Under the pieces are notes generated by a model. It worked only from the letters and a program-made list of their open reading frames with translations, was not told where the DNA came from and did not search any database. Both the position numbers and the translations under genes were made by a program. 64,000 nt of DNA from Streptomyces sp. NRRL S-455. Its GTDB lineage: Bacteria > Actinomycetota > Actinomycetes > Streptomycetales > Streptomycetaceae. Location of the stretch: NCBI RefSeq assembly GCF_000717875.1, contig NZ_JOCT01000010.1:111110-175109 (forward strand), given 5' to 3'. Shown in pieces: positions 49,841 to 58,358 of this stretch (position 1 is the first letter of the stretch; every line of letters begins with the position of its first letter).

Positions 49841-52181
49841 TCAGATCTGCAGAATCAGTGCCTCCACCTGCCCGAGCGTGGTCACGCTGGCCTGTGCGGC
49901 CTCCCGGGCCTTGGCCAGCTTCTCCATCCACTCGATCCGCTGCTCGGCGGGCAGAGCTTCCTCGCCGAGCTGGGCACGCAGGCGGCGTGCTTCCTCAAAG
50001 TCCGTCATCAGGGTGTGCGCGGCGTCGCACGCGCGCTGGTAGCTGTCCCCGACCAGCTCGACTCGGGCGGGCAGTTCCCGGCGCAGGGTGGCCAGCCGCT
50101 CGCGGGGGTCGGGCGGCGCCTCTCCGTGAGATGTGGAGCCGCTGGCCGGCTCGCTTGCCGGGAGGGTGATGCCGGTGCCCACGCCGCTGCTGCGGGCGGG
50201 ATTCGGTGCCGCGCGGCCGAGTTCTACCGGGAACGTCTCGTCGAACCAGTCCTTGTCGGCGACGTACCTGGTCGGCCGGCCCTCGATGTCGGGGACGATC
50301 ACCGTCCCGGCTGTGACCGCGCTCTGCTCTTCCTCGGCCAGGTGGCGCTCGCAGTAGCAGACCAGAGGGCCGCCGTCTTCTGCGACGGGGGGCTGGGTGG
50401 CGTCGGGGTGCTCCAGGACGGACGTCGCGAACGCGAGGAGGAGAGGCCGGCTGATGGCCGGGCTTCTTCGAGGTGTAGGCCAGAGTCAGGGACGCGAGGG
50501 CGCTGCTGGGGGTCCGGCGTACGCCCTTGCGGCCCTCACCCGCCTCGCTTCCCTGACCGGGCGTGATGAAGGGCTCCGGAGCGTGCATGAGCGCCGGCGC
50601 CATCCGCTGGACCAGAGCGGCCCATGCTGTTGCTTCGCCGGCCTCCGCTCCGAGGAGTAGTTCCTTGAGCGACCTGGGGTCCTGTCCGGAGCCCTCCCTG
50701 GTCTCCTCGACACCGAACAGTCCCAGCGAGGACAGGATGTTGCCGCGGTGCAGGAACAGCTGGGCGACTGCGGCCGACCACAGACGCGTGCGGGCACCGG
50801 CCGTCTTCCCGTTGACCTGGCTCCACGCCCGCTCCTGGAGCGTCCCTTTCACAACCGGCCAAAACCGCCCCGTGTCCCGGACGGTGCGCTTGCCCGTTGC
50901 CGTCTCAGGAGCCGTGGGGATCTCCGGGAACACGAGTGCGGTGATGGCCCGCACAGCGATATCGCGCAGGACCACCGGGGACACCTCGTCGCCCGCGGGG
51001 ACGAGCGGCTCCAGCGGGTCGAGCGGCCCGTTGGCGGTCAGGGCATCGCGCACCCCGAGCAGATCGAGCAGATCCGCGCCCCGCGCACGGGGGAACGCTT
51101 CGGCCAGAGCGGCCGCCAGGAGGGACTGGCTCGCATAGGAGTCGACGAGCGTAGCGAACAGGGCGACCAGGCGGGCGTCCTCGTCGTAGGGCTGGATGCC
51201 GCGCAGGTGATCGTTGACATTCAGCGCCCGCAGGACATGTTCCAGCGCGGCCGGCTTGTTGCAGCCGATGACGATCTCCGTGGGCACCGTGGCGATCTTC
51301 CCCGCCCGGATCGCCGGGTCCTCAGGGCTCGTCTCCGGCTGGGTGCCGGCCTCGTTGAGCCGGGCGGAGACCCGGTTCAGGACCTCCCGCAGATTCAGCA
51401 GCCGCAGCTTGGGGTCGCTCTTCTCCTTCGGCAGCGACAGCAGGGACTGAGGCATGCCCGTGACCAGGTACTCCGGGTGCACACCGAAGATGTCCAGGCG
51501 GGCCAGCGCCCGGTTGTTGCCGGTCACGGCGGCCATGCGCCAGATCCGGGACACCGTGCCGTCAGGGTTGATGATCTGCCACTGCTGAAGGACGTTCATG
51601 CCCTTGGAGAGCTGGCCGGCGTCCACGAGGGACTCGGCCAGGTCGTAGCCCCGGGTCTTCCCCGCGCGCTGCAAGCAGCTGGCGGCGTACCGCTGCACGT
51701 GGACGGCGACCTCGTACGGCTGCTCGGCGAGCGTGAGCGCCGCCTTCGGCTCGCGGTCCTCTTCCACCGCACGGACCACGGGCCGCGGTCGGCGGTTGCC
51801 CAGAGCGGTAAGCAGCGCCTGCCGCTCCCTTTCGAGCTTCTTGACGTGCCGGACGGCGTCCAGGTGCTTCTGCGTGGCCGCCTCAAGAGCCTCAGCGGTG
51901 TAGGTCTCGTCGCCGGGCGCGCGGCGACGGGCCTCTCGCTCCTTCGCGGCGCTCTTCGCCGCCTTCACGACGTGATCGAAACAGCGTCGCGCCGCCTCGC
52001 CGGGGACGGTGGGCTCGGCGAGTACGCTCTCGTGCCCGACGTCGCGCTGGAGCTCATGATCGGCGTGCGACAGGAGCTGCCGCTGCACAACGCTCACGTC
52101 GAAGGCCTCACCCGGCTCCTGCGGGACACCATCGGCACCATCGGTGCGGGCAGTGGGCCCGGGGAGGGGAACTGCTGCCAC
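49841..52181 (-). pseudogene. Large unrecognised protein gene broken by one frameshift near 50450
   Basis: From about 52181 to 50450 one frame has steady coding character: helical, charged segments (EREARRRAPGDETYTAEALE, VRHVKKLERERQALLTALGN), then QQWQIINPDGTVSRIWRM and AAVTGNNRALARLDIFG, faintly like the ParB-type G-N-x-R-x-x-A turn. Near 50448-50452 the reading shifts by one base: the frame after it changes to Arg/Pro junk, while the next frame continues sensibly (PLLLAFATSVLEHPD, DGGPLVCYCERHLAEEEQ, ADKDWFDETFPVEL) to the stop at 49841. So a single indel separates the last 200 residues. It could be a true mutation, a sequencing error or programmed frameshifting. No function assigned; total would be about 780 residues. 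Confidence 0.6.
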
Positions 52182-52226
52182 TGCGGCGGGACCGGCCTGG
52201 CCCGCCCGCTGTGGAAGCCGTCGTTC

Positions 52227-52730
52227 TCAGCTGGCCACGACGTCGCGTAGTTCCCGTACGACGCGTTCGCGGTGGGCCTGGGCGGGGATCGCCTCGTACA
52301 GGTCCAGGGCGCGGCGGCGGACCAGGCCGGTGCGGTAGTCCGTCGGCAGCGCGGTCAGGGCGGCGATCGTGCGGCGGCACGCCTGTTCGGTGTCGCCGTC
52401 GTGATGGGAGCAGGCGGCGGCGTCGATGTGCAGCAGGGTGCGCGTCATGGTGCTGGTCGGCGCGGACAGCTCCAGGGCGCGCTGCTGGCTTTCGTTCGCG
52501 CGGCGGGTGCTCCCGAGGGTGGTTTAGGCGTGGCTGAGGTGGGCGTGGTGTTTCTGCTCGCCGTACGTCAGCCACGTGTCCGACCGCTCGCCCTCGGGGA
52601 GCCGGTCCATGAGGGGCGTCGGCGGCGGCCAGCGCTTGGCGGGCCTGCTCGGGCTGGTGGTTGAGGGCGTATGCGTGGGCGGCGACAGCGGCCGCCAGCG
52701 TCGCCGCGGCGGTCGGCCGTTGCCGGCGAC
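52227..52730 (-). pseudogene. HTH-TPR regulator remnant (C-terminal TPR part, stop and frameshift)
   Basis: Segments typical of the TPR tail of Streptomyces XRE-TPR regulators are readable: ATLAAAVAAHAYALNHQPEQ and ARQALAAAD in one frame, DTWLTYGEQKHHAHLSHA in the next, an in-frame stop at about 52526, then TRTLLHIDAAACSHHDGDTE and YRTGLVRRRALDLYEAIPAQ to the end. No N-terminal HTH is found upstream. It is a dead gene with one frameshift and one nonsense codon. Confidence 0.65.
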
Positions 52731-52777
52731 GTGACGGGCCCGTTCGGCCGGCGCCGGCCAGCTGATCACCCACCCGC

Positions 52778-53797
52778 CTACGCGCAGCCGGGCTGCTCGG
52801 ACAACCATTGCGTTGCCGCTTCCAGGACGGGATCCTTGCTTCCCCCGCGCCCGAGGTTGTCGGCGACTGGCTGGTCAGGCGGAATGGGGCTGTCGTATGC
52901 ACGCCCCGTGCGGTCGGCATCCATCACCTCTGTCAGGTTGAGGATCGCCCCGTCGGACAGTCGGTGTTGTGCGTTGCCGGTGGGGACGCCTGTGGTGTCC
53001 TCGCCGAAGGAGCGCGTATGCGGGCGCCCGCGGAAGGCCACGGTCACCGCCTCCCCGGAACTGGCAGTGGAACGGCTGGTGAGCACCGCAACAGGGGCTG
53101 ATCCGCCGCCTACGGGAGGACTTGTTCCCCAGCCGGTGGATGCACCGTCCAGACGAGGGCTGCCCTTCCCAATGGACCACACCGTCTTCTTGCCGTCCGC
53201 ATCGACGAACGCCCCGACGTCGCCGTCGCCGAGGATCGGTCCCACGACGGCAAGCATCGGCCACATGTTGCCACCGCGGTTGCGGCGGAGGTCGATCACC
53301 CAGCCGCAGGCGTTCGGACGGTCAGCCTTCGCCACGGCATCTCGCCCCTCCCGCACGTACTGCTGATGGACCTTCTCAGATCCCTTGACCCCGGGGAGCG
53401 ATAGATACCCAATGCGGCCGGTCAACGCCCGCCCTTCCACAGGGTTGCGGATCTGCTTGTCCCCGTGCAGCTCTCTCGACCTCTTCGGGTCGTAGAAGCC
53501 GCTGTGCCCGTCTCCCAAACTGCCCAGGGCCGCCTCAATGGCCCGATAGGTATCGCCAGGACGCTGCGCGCTGCCGGCTTCGGTGAAGGCTGTTCGCCGT
53601 ACCTCACCCCAGTCGACATCGTCGCGGCGAAGGGCGTTGTCCTCCATGACGGTCAACGCCTTGGACAGGTAGGACCGAGCCTCGTCAGACATCGCCGCCC
53701 CCGGAGTGGACGCCTCCTCTCCCGAGCACCCAGCCCCAGCAGCGAGAACACACACCAACCCAGCAGCCCCTAAACGCGGCAAACGCCCCCGAACCAT
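52778..53797 (-). CDS. S41 family peptidase, probable lipoprotein
   Basis: The 339-residue protein has a lipoprotein signal peptide: a hydrophobic stretch GLVCVLAAGAGCSG with the lipobox Cys. The tail-specific protease (C-terminal processing peptidase) fold follows: TYRAIEAALGSLGDGHSGFY, ACGWVIDLRRNRGGNMWPML and the nucleophile region AVLTSRSTASSGEAVTVAFR with the Ser of S-S-G-E, then RSFGEDTTGVPTGNAQHRL. It is expected on the outer face of the membrane and likely trims peptides or proteins. GTG or ATG start at 53797 is not preceded by an obvious strong ribosome site (GGGAGGG lies 5-8 bases upstream). It stands alone. Confidence 0.85.
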   Translation of the reverse strand: MVRGRLPRLGAAGLVCVLAAGAGCSGEEASTPGAAMSDEARSYLSKALTVMEDNALRRDDVDWGEVRRTAFTEAGSAQRPGDTYRAIEAALGSLGDGHSGFYDPKRSRELHGDKQIRNPVEGRALTGRIGYLSLPGVKGSEKVHQQYVREGRDAVAKADRPNACGWVIDLRRNRGGNMWPMLAVVGPILGDGDVGAFVDADGKKTVWSIGKGSPRLDGASTGWGTSPPVGGGSAPVAVLTSRSTASSGEAVTVAFRGRPHTRSFGEDTTGVPTGNAQHRLSDGAILNLTEVMDADRTGRAYDSPIPPDQPVADNLGRGGSKDPVLEAATQWLSEQPGCA

Positions 53798-54338
53798 GTG
53801 CCCTCCCAGTCAGCCAAACCAGTCGATCTATTGGTGACCCTAACTTCCGATGATCAGTGCGCGGCCGACTCCCAGAAACAGGCTCTTAACCGCACAGCAA
53901 CTGGACCAACTGCGCGAGCACGGCCCGGCCCGGCCCGCCTTCTGGCGCTTCGGCCGCGACCACCGCCAGCCCCTGCTGGACGCGGGCCGCTGCGCGTCCA
54001 GCTCCGCAACCACCCGCTCTGCGCGGCGCCGTTCCTGTTCCCAACCCACCCGACGGGTGTGGCAGCAGAACTCCTCCGCGGCCAGCAAAACACCTCCTAG
54101 AGAAGTTGCAGATCAGCGTCAGGAGGCCGGCGCATCAGCCCTGTCGTCCCCTCAGATCAACTGCTCGCCCTCCTGGACAAGGATCCAGAGCTGGCTACTT
54201 CAGTTATCGCTAGAGTCGCTTCGCTGTGACTGCGGGAGTCGTTCCACGGCTCAGGTCGTGGCGGAGTAGTGCACTGACCTGTGTGAGCCCTTCAGTAGGC
54301 CGATGGGCAGGAGCTGTTCTTGCCTACTGCACTCGCAC
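53798..54338. other. Gene-poor stretch, no supported gene
   Basis: 541 bases between the S41 peptidase start and the hydrolase 3' end. Short frames on both strands have Arg/Pro-rich junk composition and no recognisable domain. AT content rises around 53810-53860, which probably is the S41 gene promoter. Confidence 0.4.
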
Positions 54339-55196
54339 TCAGTCGGAGTGTCGGGTCGGTTCTGCTCCAGTCTGGACAAGAAAGTCAGTCAGCACTTCGG
54401 CCAGCCGTTCGGGTTGGTCCTCGGGGATGAGGGTGGACGAGTCGGCGATCTCGATCAGCCGGCCCTGCGGGTACAACTCGGCCAGTCGGGGGCCGTGCTC
54501 ACGCGGCATCAGTCTGTCCTCGGTCGCCCAGACGACCAGTACCGGGCGGTCGAAGGCACGCAGTCGCTCGCTCCAGGCCAGCAGTGTCTTGCGGCCGGGT
54601 GCTCCGGTGGCGAACTTGGCGAGGTCCTTGCGGATGGCCCTGCTGCGGGTGGCGGGAGCGAACCAGTCGTCCATGATGTCGTCGGGGATCCCGCGCAGGC
54701 TCATCCCGCCGTATCCGGCGCGGTTGTGGCGGAACGCGGGGATGCCCATGAGCCGGGTCAGGAGCCAGACGCCGCCGGGGACCCTGCATGCCTGGGCCAT
54801 CGCCTTGGCGGGTCCGGGGGGAAAGTTGTCGAAGGCCTCGCAGGCCACCAGCACCATGCGCGCGAGCCTCTGGGCCCGCCCTTCCGACACCAGGAACTGG
54901 CCCCCGCCCCAGTCGTTGAGGACGAGGGTCACCTGGTCCAGGCCTAGCCGTTCGATGAACTCACCCAGGAGCCGGGCGACGCCGCTTTGGGACAGGTCGG
55001 CATCCGGGTTCATCGGCTGGCGGTGACCGCCGAGGGGCAGCGTGGGCAGGACACAGCGGTATCCGTCCAGCAGTGGGACCACCTTGCGCCATTGAGTCTC
55101 GTTCATCGGCATACCGTGGCCGAATACCAGCACTGGCCCTTCACCGCCGGTGTCCTGGTAGTCAACCGGTCCAGACGACAGCTCGATCCTCGGCAT
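54339..55196 (-). CDS. Alpha/beta hydrolase with Asp nucleophile (haloalkane dehalogenase/epoxide hydrolase-like)
   Basis: The 285-residue protein has VLVFGHGMPMNETQWRKVVP (oxyanion HG region) and a nucleophile elbow VTLVLNDWGGGQFLVSEG, where the central residue is Asp, as in haloalkane dehalogenases and epoxide hydrolases, not Ser. VVWATEDRLMP gives the acid and the C-terminal segment the His region. The catalytic His is not obvious in the last strand (ADSSTLIPEDQPE has no His where most relatives read H-x-P), so activity is uncertain. It diverges from the TetR gene at 55257, and is probably its target, across a 60-base gap with a TAGA-N4-TCTA palindrome. Confidence 0.82.
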   Translation of the reverse strand: MPRIELSSGPVDYQDTGGEGPVLVFGHGMPMNETQWRKVVPLLDGYRCVLPTLPLGGHRQPMNPDADLSQSGVARLLGEFIERLGLDQVTLVLNDWGGGQFLVSEGRAQRLARMVLVACEAFDNFPPGPAKAMAQACRVPGGVWLLTRLMGIPAFRHNRAGYGGMSLRGIPDDIMDDWFAPATRSRAIRKDLAKFATGAPGRKTLLAWSERLRAFDRPVLVVWATEDRLMPREHGPRLAELYPQGRLIEIADSSTLIPEDQPERLAEVLTDFLVQTGAEPTRHSD

Positions 55197-55211
55197 TAAA
55201 CCCCCATTTGA

Positions 55212-55223
55212 TAGATTGTTCTA
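55212..55223. promoter_or_regulatory. Candidate TetR operator
   Basis: The perfect palindromic ends TAGA-TTGT-TCTA lie in the 60-base gap between the divergent hydrolase and TetR genes. A wider imperfect repeat AGATT-N10-AATCT overlaps it. This resembles the TAGA...TCTA boxes bound by LmrA/YxaF-type TetR repressors. Autorepression and control of the hydrolase are inferred. Confidence 0.5.
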
Positions 55224-55256
55224 CTGTAATCTTGAGGGAAGGGAGAGTAGAGGGCA

Positions 55257-55847
55257 ATGGGGCAATCGGACACTCGAGCCAGGATCCAGGGCGCTGCCGC
55301 GATGCTGTTCCGCCGCCACGGCTACTCGGCGACCGGCCTCAAGCGGGTCGCGACAGAGGCGGAAGCGCCGTTCGGCTCGATCTATCACTTCTTCCCCGGT
55401 GGGAAGCAGCAACTGGCCGAGGACATGATCCGCACGTCCGGAGCTGAGTACGGCCGAATGGTTATGGCTCTGCTGGACAGCGTGCCGGACCCTGCCGAAT
55501 CCCTCGTGCACGCCTTCGAGGCGGCCGCGGACGACCTTGGTGCGGCCGATTACGCCGACGCATGCCCGATCGGGACAGTGGCATTGGAGGTTGCCAGCAG
55601 CAATGAGGTGCTGCGGGCCGCGACGGCAGAGGTCTTCGAGGGGTGGGTCGACAGCGCGACGCGGTGGTTCGGCCGTTGGGTCGTCGACCCGAGGGCGGCG
55701 CGATCGCTCGCCTGCTCGATGATCATGATGCTTGAGGGGGCGTTCATGCTCAGCCGGGCTGCTCGTGATGCGGAACCGCTGCGGGTGGCCGGCCGGTCGA
55801 TGGCCGAGTTGCTGCGCACAACTGTCGCACAGGCAGGTGAGGGCTGA
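55257..55847 (+). CDS. TetR/AcrR family regulator (LmrA/YxaF-like)
   Basis: The 196-residue protein has a TetR N-terminal HTH: RIQGAAAMLFRRHGYSATGL, KRVATEAEAPFGSIYHFFPG and KQQLAEDMI. The C-terminal part has the DACPIGTVALEVASSNEVLR sequence typical of the LmrA/YxaF ligand-binding domain. ATG 55257 is preceded by AGAGGG. It diverges from a hydrolase gene, the usual arrangement for a repressor and its target, and a palindrome lies between them. The ligand is unknown. Confidence 0.9.
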   Translation: MGQSDTRARIQGAAAMLFRRHGYSATGLKRVATEAEAPFGSIYHFFPGGKQQLAEDMIRTSGAEYGRMVMALLDSVPDPAESLVHAFEAAADDLGAADYADACPIGTVALEVASSNEVLRAATAEVFEGWVDSATRWFGRWVVDPRAARSLACSMIMMLEGAFMLSRAARDAEPLRVAGRSMAELLRTTVAQAGEG

Positions 55848-55901
55848 CTCCGGCAAGTGAGACGGCGGCCCGATTGCGAGTCGGTAAAGAGCGCAGGACT
55901 C

Positions 55902-55945
55902 GTGGATGTCAATCGTGCCAGGTGCCCGTCCAGTCGTAGAGCGGC
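55902..55945. repeat. Direct repeat copy 1 (44 bp identical, 700 bp apart)
   Basis: 44 bases starting GTGGATGTCAATCGTGCCAG are identical to 56602-56645; homology continues imperfectly for another 130 bases or so. Both encode the same C-terminus, VPLYDWTGTWHD or APLYDWTGTWHD, of a SnoaL-like protein. This is a segmental duplication. Confidence 0.85.
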
Positions 55946-56097
55946 GCCGAGATTGCGTGCCCTCGTAGGTAGGCGATCGCCTTCCCTTCAAGCCTGGCGA
56001 TCGTTGCGCCCTTAAACGGGCCATCTTTCATTGTCAGGTGCAGGAGAAGATCAACTCGCCAGGCGCCTGGAATGTAGGACAAGCTGAAGACCCGCAC
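55909..56097 (-). pseudogene. SnoaL-like (NTF2-fold) protein, C-terminal relic 1
   Basis: This 62-residue frame encodes RVDLLLHLTMKDGPFKGATI, ARLEGKAIAYLRGHAISAPL and YDWTGTWHD, matching the last strands of SnoaL-like polyketide-cyclase-fold proteins. The N-terminal half is missing, replaced by a hairpin and the frameshifted PPOX gene. It may be a truncated duplicate of the copy at 56609-56995. Confidence 0.6.
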
Positions 56098-56115
56098 CCC
56101 CGGGTGCGGGTCTTC
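56086..56115. terminator. Hairpin terminator after the PPOX gene
   Basis: A perfect inverted repeat of 14-bp arms (GAAGACCCGCACCC and complement) has a two-base spacer. It starts five bases past the PPOX gene stop on the minus strand. Confidence 0.85.
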
Positions 56116-56119
56116 TCCG

Positions 56120-56573
56120 TCACGCCTCCTCGGCAGTCAGCCGAGCTCGCCATTTTGCCGCGATCTCGGTTTCGCTGGTGCCGTCCTCGTATGCAGGAGA
56201 GACCAGCCGCTCGGTTTCCAGCACACGGACGACCACTGCCGATTTGACCCGGGCCGGGTTCGTGCCGCGGCTGCGCTGGAAGCGACGTACGATCCGGTCG
56301 TACAGCTCGCCCTCAGTGTGCACCTCGCCGACTCCGCGGAAGCGGTAACCCTTCCGGCGGACCGGGTCGAATACGTTAATCTCCACTGCCGGGTTCGCGA
56401 CGAGGTTGGCTACCGTGCCGGGCGAGTGGAGGTCGAGGAAGACGAGGTGATCGTCATCCCATATCTCGGTCGTGCCCTTGGGGACAAGCTCGGAGTACCG
56501 TCCGGCCGTACCGTGGCAACGAATCCCGGTCCCTGAACGGTCACCAGGCGACGCGCATCCTCATCGAGCCTCA
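56120..56573 (-). pseudogene. Pyridoxamine 5'-phosphate oxidase-family protein, one frameshift
   Basis: From GTG 56573, with GGAGGT upstream, the frame gives RLDEDARRLVTVQGPGFVAT, VRPDGTPSLSP, then a one-base loss in the CCCC run at 56480-56483 breaks it. The next frame resumes GTTEIWDDDHLVFLDLHSPG, TVANLVANPAVEINVFDPVR and KGYRFRGVGEVHTEGELYD to the stop at 56120. This is the split-barrel PPOX/FMN-binding fold. A homopolymer single-base indel could be a sequencing error, so the gene may be intact in the cell. Confidence 0.7.
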
Positions 56574-56601
56574 CTGCGATGTACCTCCGAGCAGAACGAT
56601 T

Positions 56602-56645
56602 GTGGATGTCAATCGTGCCAGGTGCCCGTCCAGTCGTAGAGCGGC
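56602..56645. repeat. Direct repeat copy 2 (44 bp identical, 700 bp apart)
   Basis: Identical over 44 bases to 55902-55945. It lies at the 3' end of the longer SnoaL-like pseudogene. Confidence 0.85.
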
Positions 56646-56995
56646 ACTGAGGTTGCGTACTCCCGAAGGTGGGCGATCTTCCCCCGGCGATCGTTGCGCC
56701 CTCGAACGTGGCTGCCTTTCCTTGTCAGGTGCAGGAGAAGATCCACTCGGCGATCAGCGCCTCCTCGGCGGTCGCCTCCGAGGTGATTCCAAGCATCGAC
56801 CGAACCGCTGGCACCGAACCAGGCATGCATTCACTGTTCGACCCGTCGATGCCCGCGGTAGACCGAGCAGTAGCATTCGGTGATCAGGCAGTCGTCGGTC
56901 AACGTGGCCAGCACTCCCGCTGCATCGTCGCGTCGCCAGGCGTCGGTGCAGGCATGCAGTCGGCTCGGCTTCGTCGGCATCGCCGCAGCACTCAT
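56609..56995 (-). pseudogene. SnoaL-like (NTF2-fold) protein, frameshifted longer copy
   Basis: The start (56995 down) reads SRLHACTDAWRRDDAAGVLA, TLTDDCLITECYCSVYRGHR in one frame to a stop at 56831. Another frame continues MHAWFG, DAWNHLGGDRR, RVDLLLHLTRKG and KIAHLREYATSVPLYDWTGT. Together they cover a whole SnoaL-like domain with at least two frame changes, so the gene is dead. The C-terminal part is duplicated at 55909-56097. Confidence 0.6.
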
Positions 56996-57016
56996 CGGCC
57001 ACCGCCGGCTCAACGG

Positions 57017-57478
57017 ATGACCTGCACTGCGCCCAGCGGTCCTGGCATGCTCGACGGCGTGATCGGATGGATACGCCGCACACCGCGCTCGGCGGTCGCA
57101 CTGATCGTCGTGTACGTCGTCGTCCTCGTCTTCATCGGTGCCGCCTCGCACATCACCGACCTCGTCCACAGTGGCCTGCACCCCTACCGCTGGGCTCCAC
57201 AGTGGCTGAACCTGTTCTGGTCATCTCTCGCCATCTTCGACTCGCTGGCAGCCGTGCTTCTGGTGTGCGGCAAACGAGCGGGGGTGGATCTGACCTGCGG
57301 CATCATGGCAACCGACCTGGCCGCCAATTGGTATGCGGTCTACTCCATCCAGCACAGCAACCTGTCCGCCCAGCCGGGTCTTCAGCGGCTCACCGCCTTC
57401 GCCCTTCTCGTGCTTGGTACCGGCCCCTTCGTGCGTTCTCGCCTCGGACACAACGCCATCTGCAACGACGACGTCTAA
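57017..57478 (+). CDS. Four-span membrane protein, unknown function
   Basis: The roughly 150-residue product has hydrophobic spans at about residues 25-45 (VALIVVYVVVLVFIGAASHI), 65-85 (LNLFWSSLAIFDSLAAVLLV), 90-110 and 125-140 (LTAFALLVLGTGPFVRS). A region WAPQWLNLFW faces the first loop. No family recognised. Start ATG 57017 or 57047; neither has a clear ribosome site. It overlaps the convergent GNAT gene by four bases at the 3' end. Confidence 0.6.
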   Translation: MTCTAPSGPGMLDGVIGWIRRTPRSAVALIVVYVVVLVFIGAASHITDLVHSGLHPYRWAPQWLNLFWSSLAIFDSLAAVLLVCGKRAGVDLTCGIMATDLAANWYAVYSIQHSNLSAQPGLQRLTAFALLVLGTGPFVRSRLGHNAICNDDV

Positions 57479-57996
57479 TCCAACGACAACTCGAACACCC
57501 GTACACGCCGACCACCGGTGGGATTGACGGTCTCACGGAACAGATGCATCCCCAGTTTGGTCATGATGCGTTCGGAGGCGTCGTTGCCCACTTGAGCGAT
57601 GCTGACGATCCGCTTCAGCCCTCGCTCTTCGAACCCGAACCGTACAGCGGCCGCAGCGGCCTCGGTGGCCAAGCCCTGCCCCCAGTGGGAGCGTCCCAGC
57701 CGCCAGCCGACCTCAACCGCCGGCAGTATCTCCGGCAAGTAGTTGGGCACCGAAAGGCCGGTGAACCCGGCCAGCTCGCCGGTGGACCGTATCTCCACGG
57801 CGAACAGGCCGAAGCCCTGTGACTCCCACTCGCTCTCCCATGCCTGGACCCGGCCGCGAGTCTGCTGTTCGTCAAGGACGCTGCCGTCGCGGATCCACCG
57901 CATGACCTGGGGGTCGGCATTGATGGCAGCCATGGGCGCGACGTCTTCCTCGCGCCAGCGACGCAGGATCAAACGGGGAGTATCAAAGGTGACCAT
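57475..57996 (-). CDS. GNAT family N-acetyltransferase (RimJ/RimL type)
   Basis: The 173-residue protein starts FDTPRLILRRWREEDVAPMA, the RimJ/RimL-type opening. It has the CoA loop SHWGQGLATEAAAAAVRFGF and the C-terminal NDASERIMTKLGMHLFRE, with the N-x-x-S...K-x-G pattern. It acetylates an unknown amine. ATG 57996 was taken; the longer frame has no ribosome site. It is not closely similar to the acetyltransferase at 1221-1772. Confidence 0.88.
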   Translation of the reverse strand: MVTFDTPRLILRRWREEDVAPMAAINADPQVMRWIRDGSVLDEQQTRGRVQAWESEWESQGFGLFAVEIRSTGELAGFTGLSVPNYLPEILPAVEVGWRLGRSHWGQGLATEAAAAAVRFGFEERGLKRIVSIAQVGNDASERIMTKLGMHLFRETVNPTGGRRVRVFELSLD

Positions 57997-58089
57997 CCAA
58001 CCATTCTGAACCGCGCGGTACTCCCTCCCAAGACCACCACATCCCCAGCGGGTTTTCGCCGGAGCACCGCCCAGATCCCCCGAACCTGC

Positions 58090-58350
58090 TGGTCCTTGAG
58101 TACGACTGGCGCACCGCTTTGGAGGGCCTGGCCACACGTCGCCAGCTGCGCACCGCAGGCCTTCGCCCCGGTGGTCAGGAGCCAGCTGTGGTGCTGCGCT
58201 GTAAGGCCTGCGCGACCCGGCCACAGCGCGCGCACCCGGCCCGCTTACCTGTACCGGGTCGACCTGGCCCCGCCGGTGCGCCCGATGACGCTCGCCAAGG
58301 AGGCCGCGCTCGCCAGATCACTCAGGGCCGGGGCATGTCGGCCTCGCAAG
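58090..58350 (+). pseudogene. RRQRL-motif zinc-binding protein, frameshifted relic
   Basis: One frame encodes EYDWRTALEGLATRRQLRTA, GLRPGGQEPAVVLRCKACAT; after a shift near 58240-58246 another encodes AYLYRVDLAPPVRPMTLAKE and AALA. These are, in order, the conserved parts of the small actinobacterial RRQRL motif-containing zinc-binding proteins, with RRQLR in place of RRQRL. Start and Cys-rich end are missing. Confidence 0.5.
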
Positions 58351-58358
58351 GACGCGCC

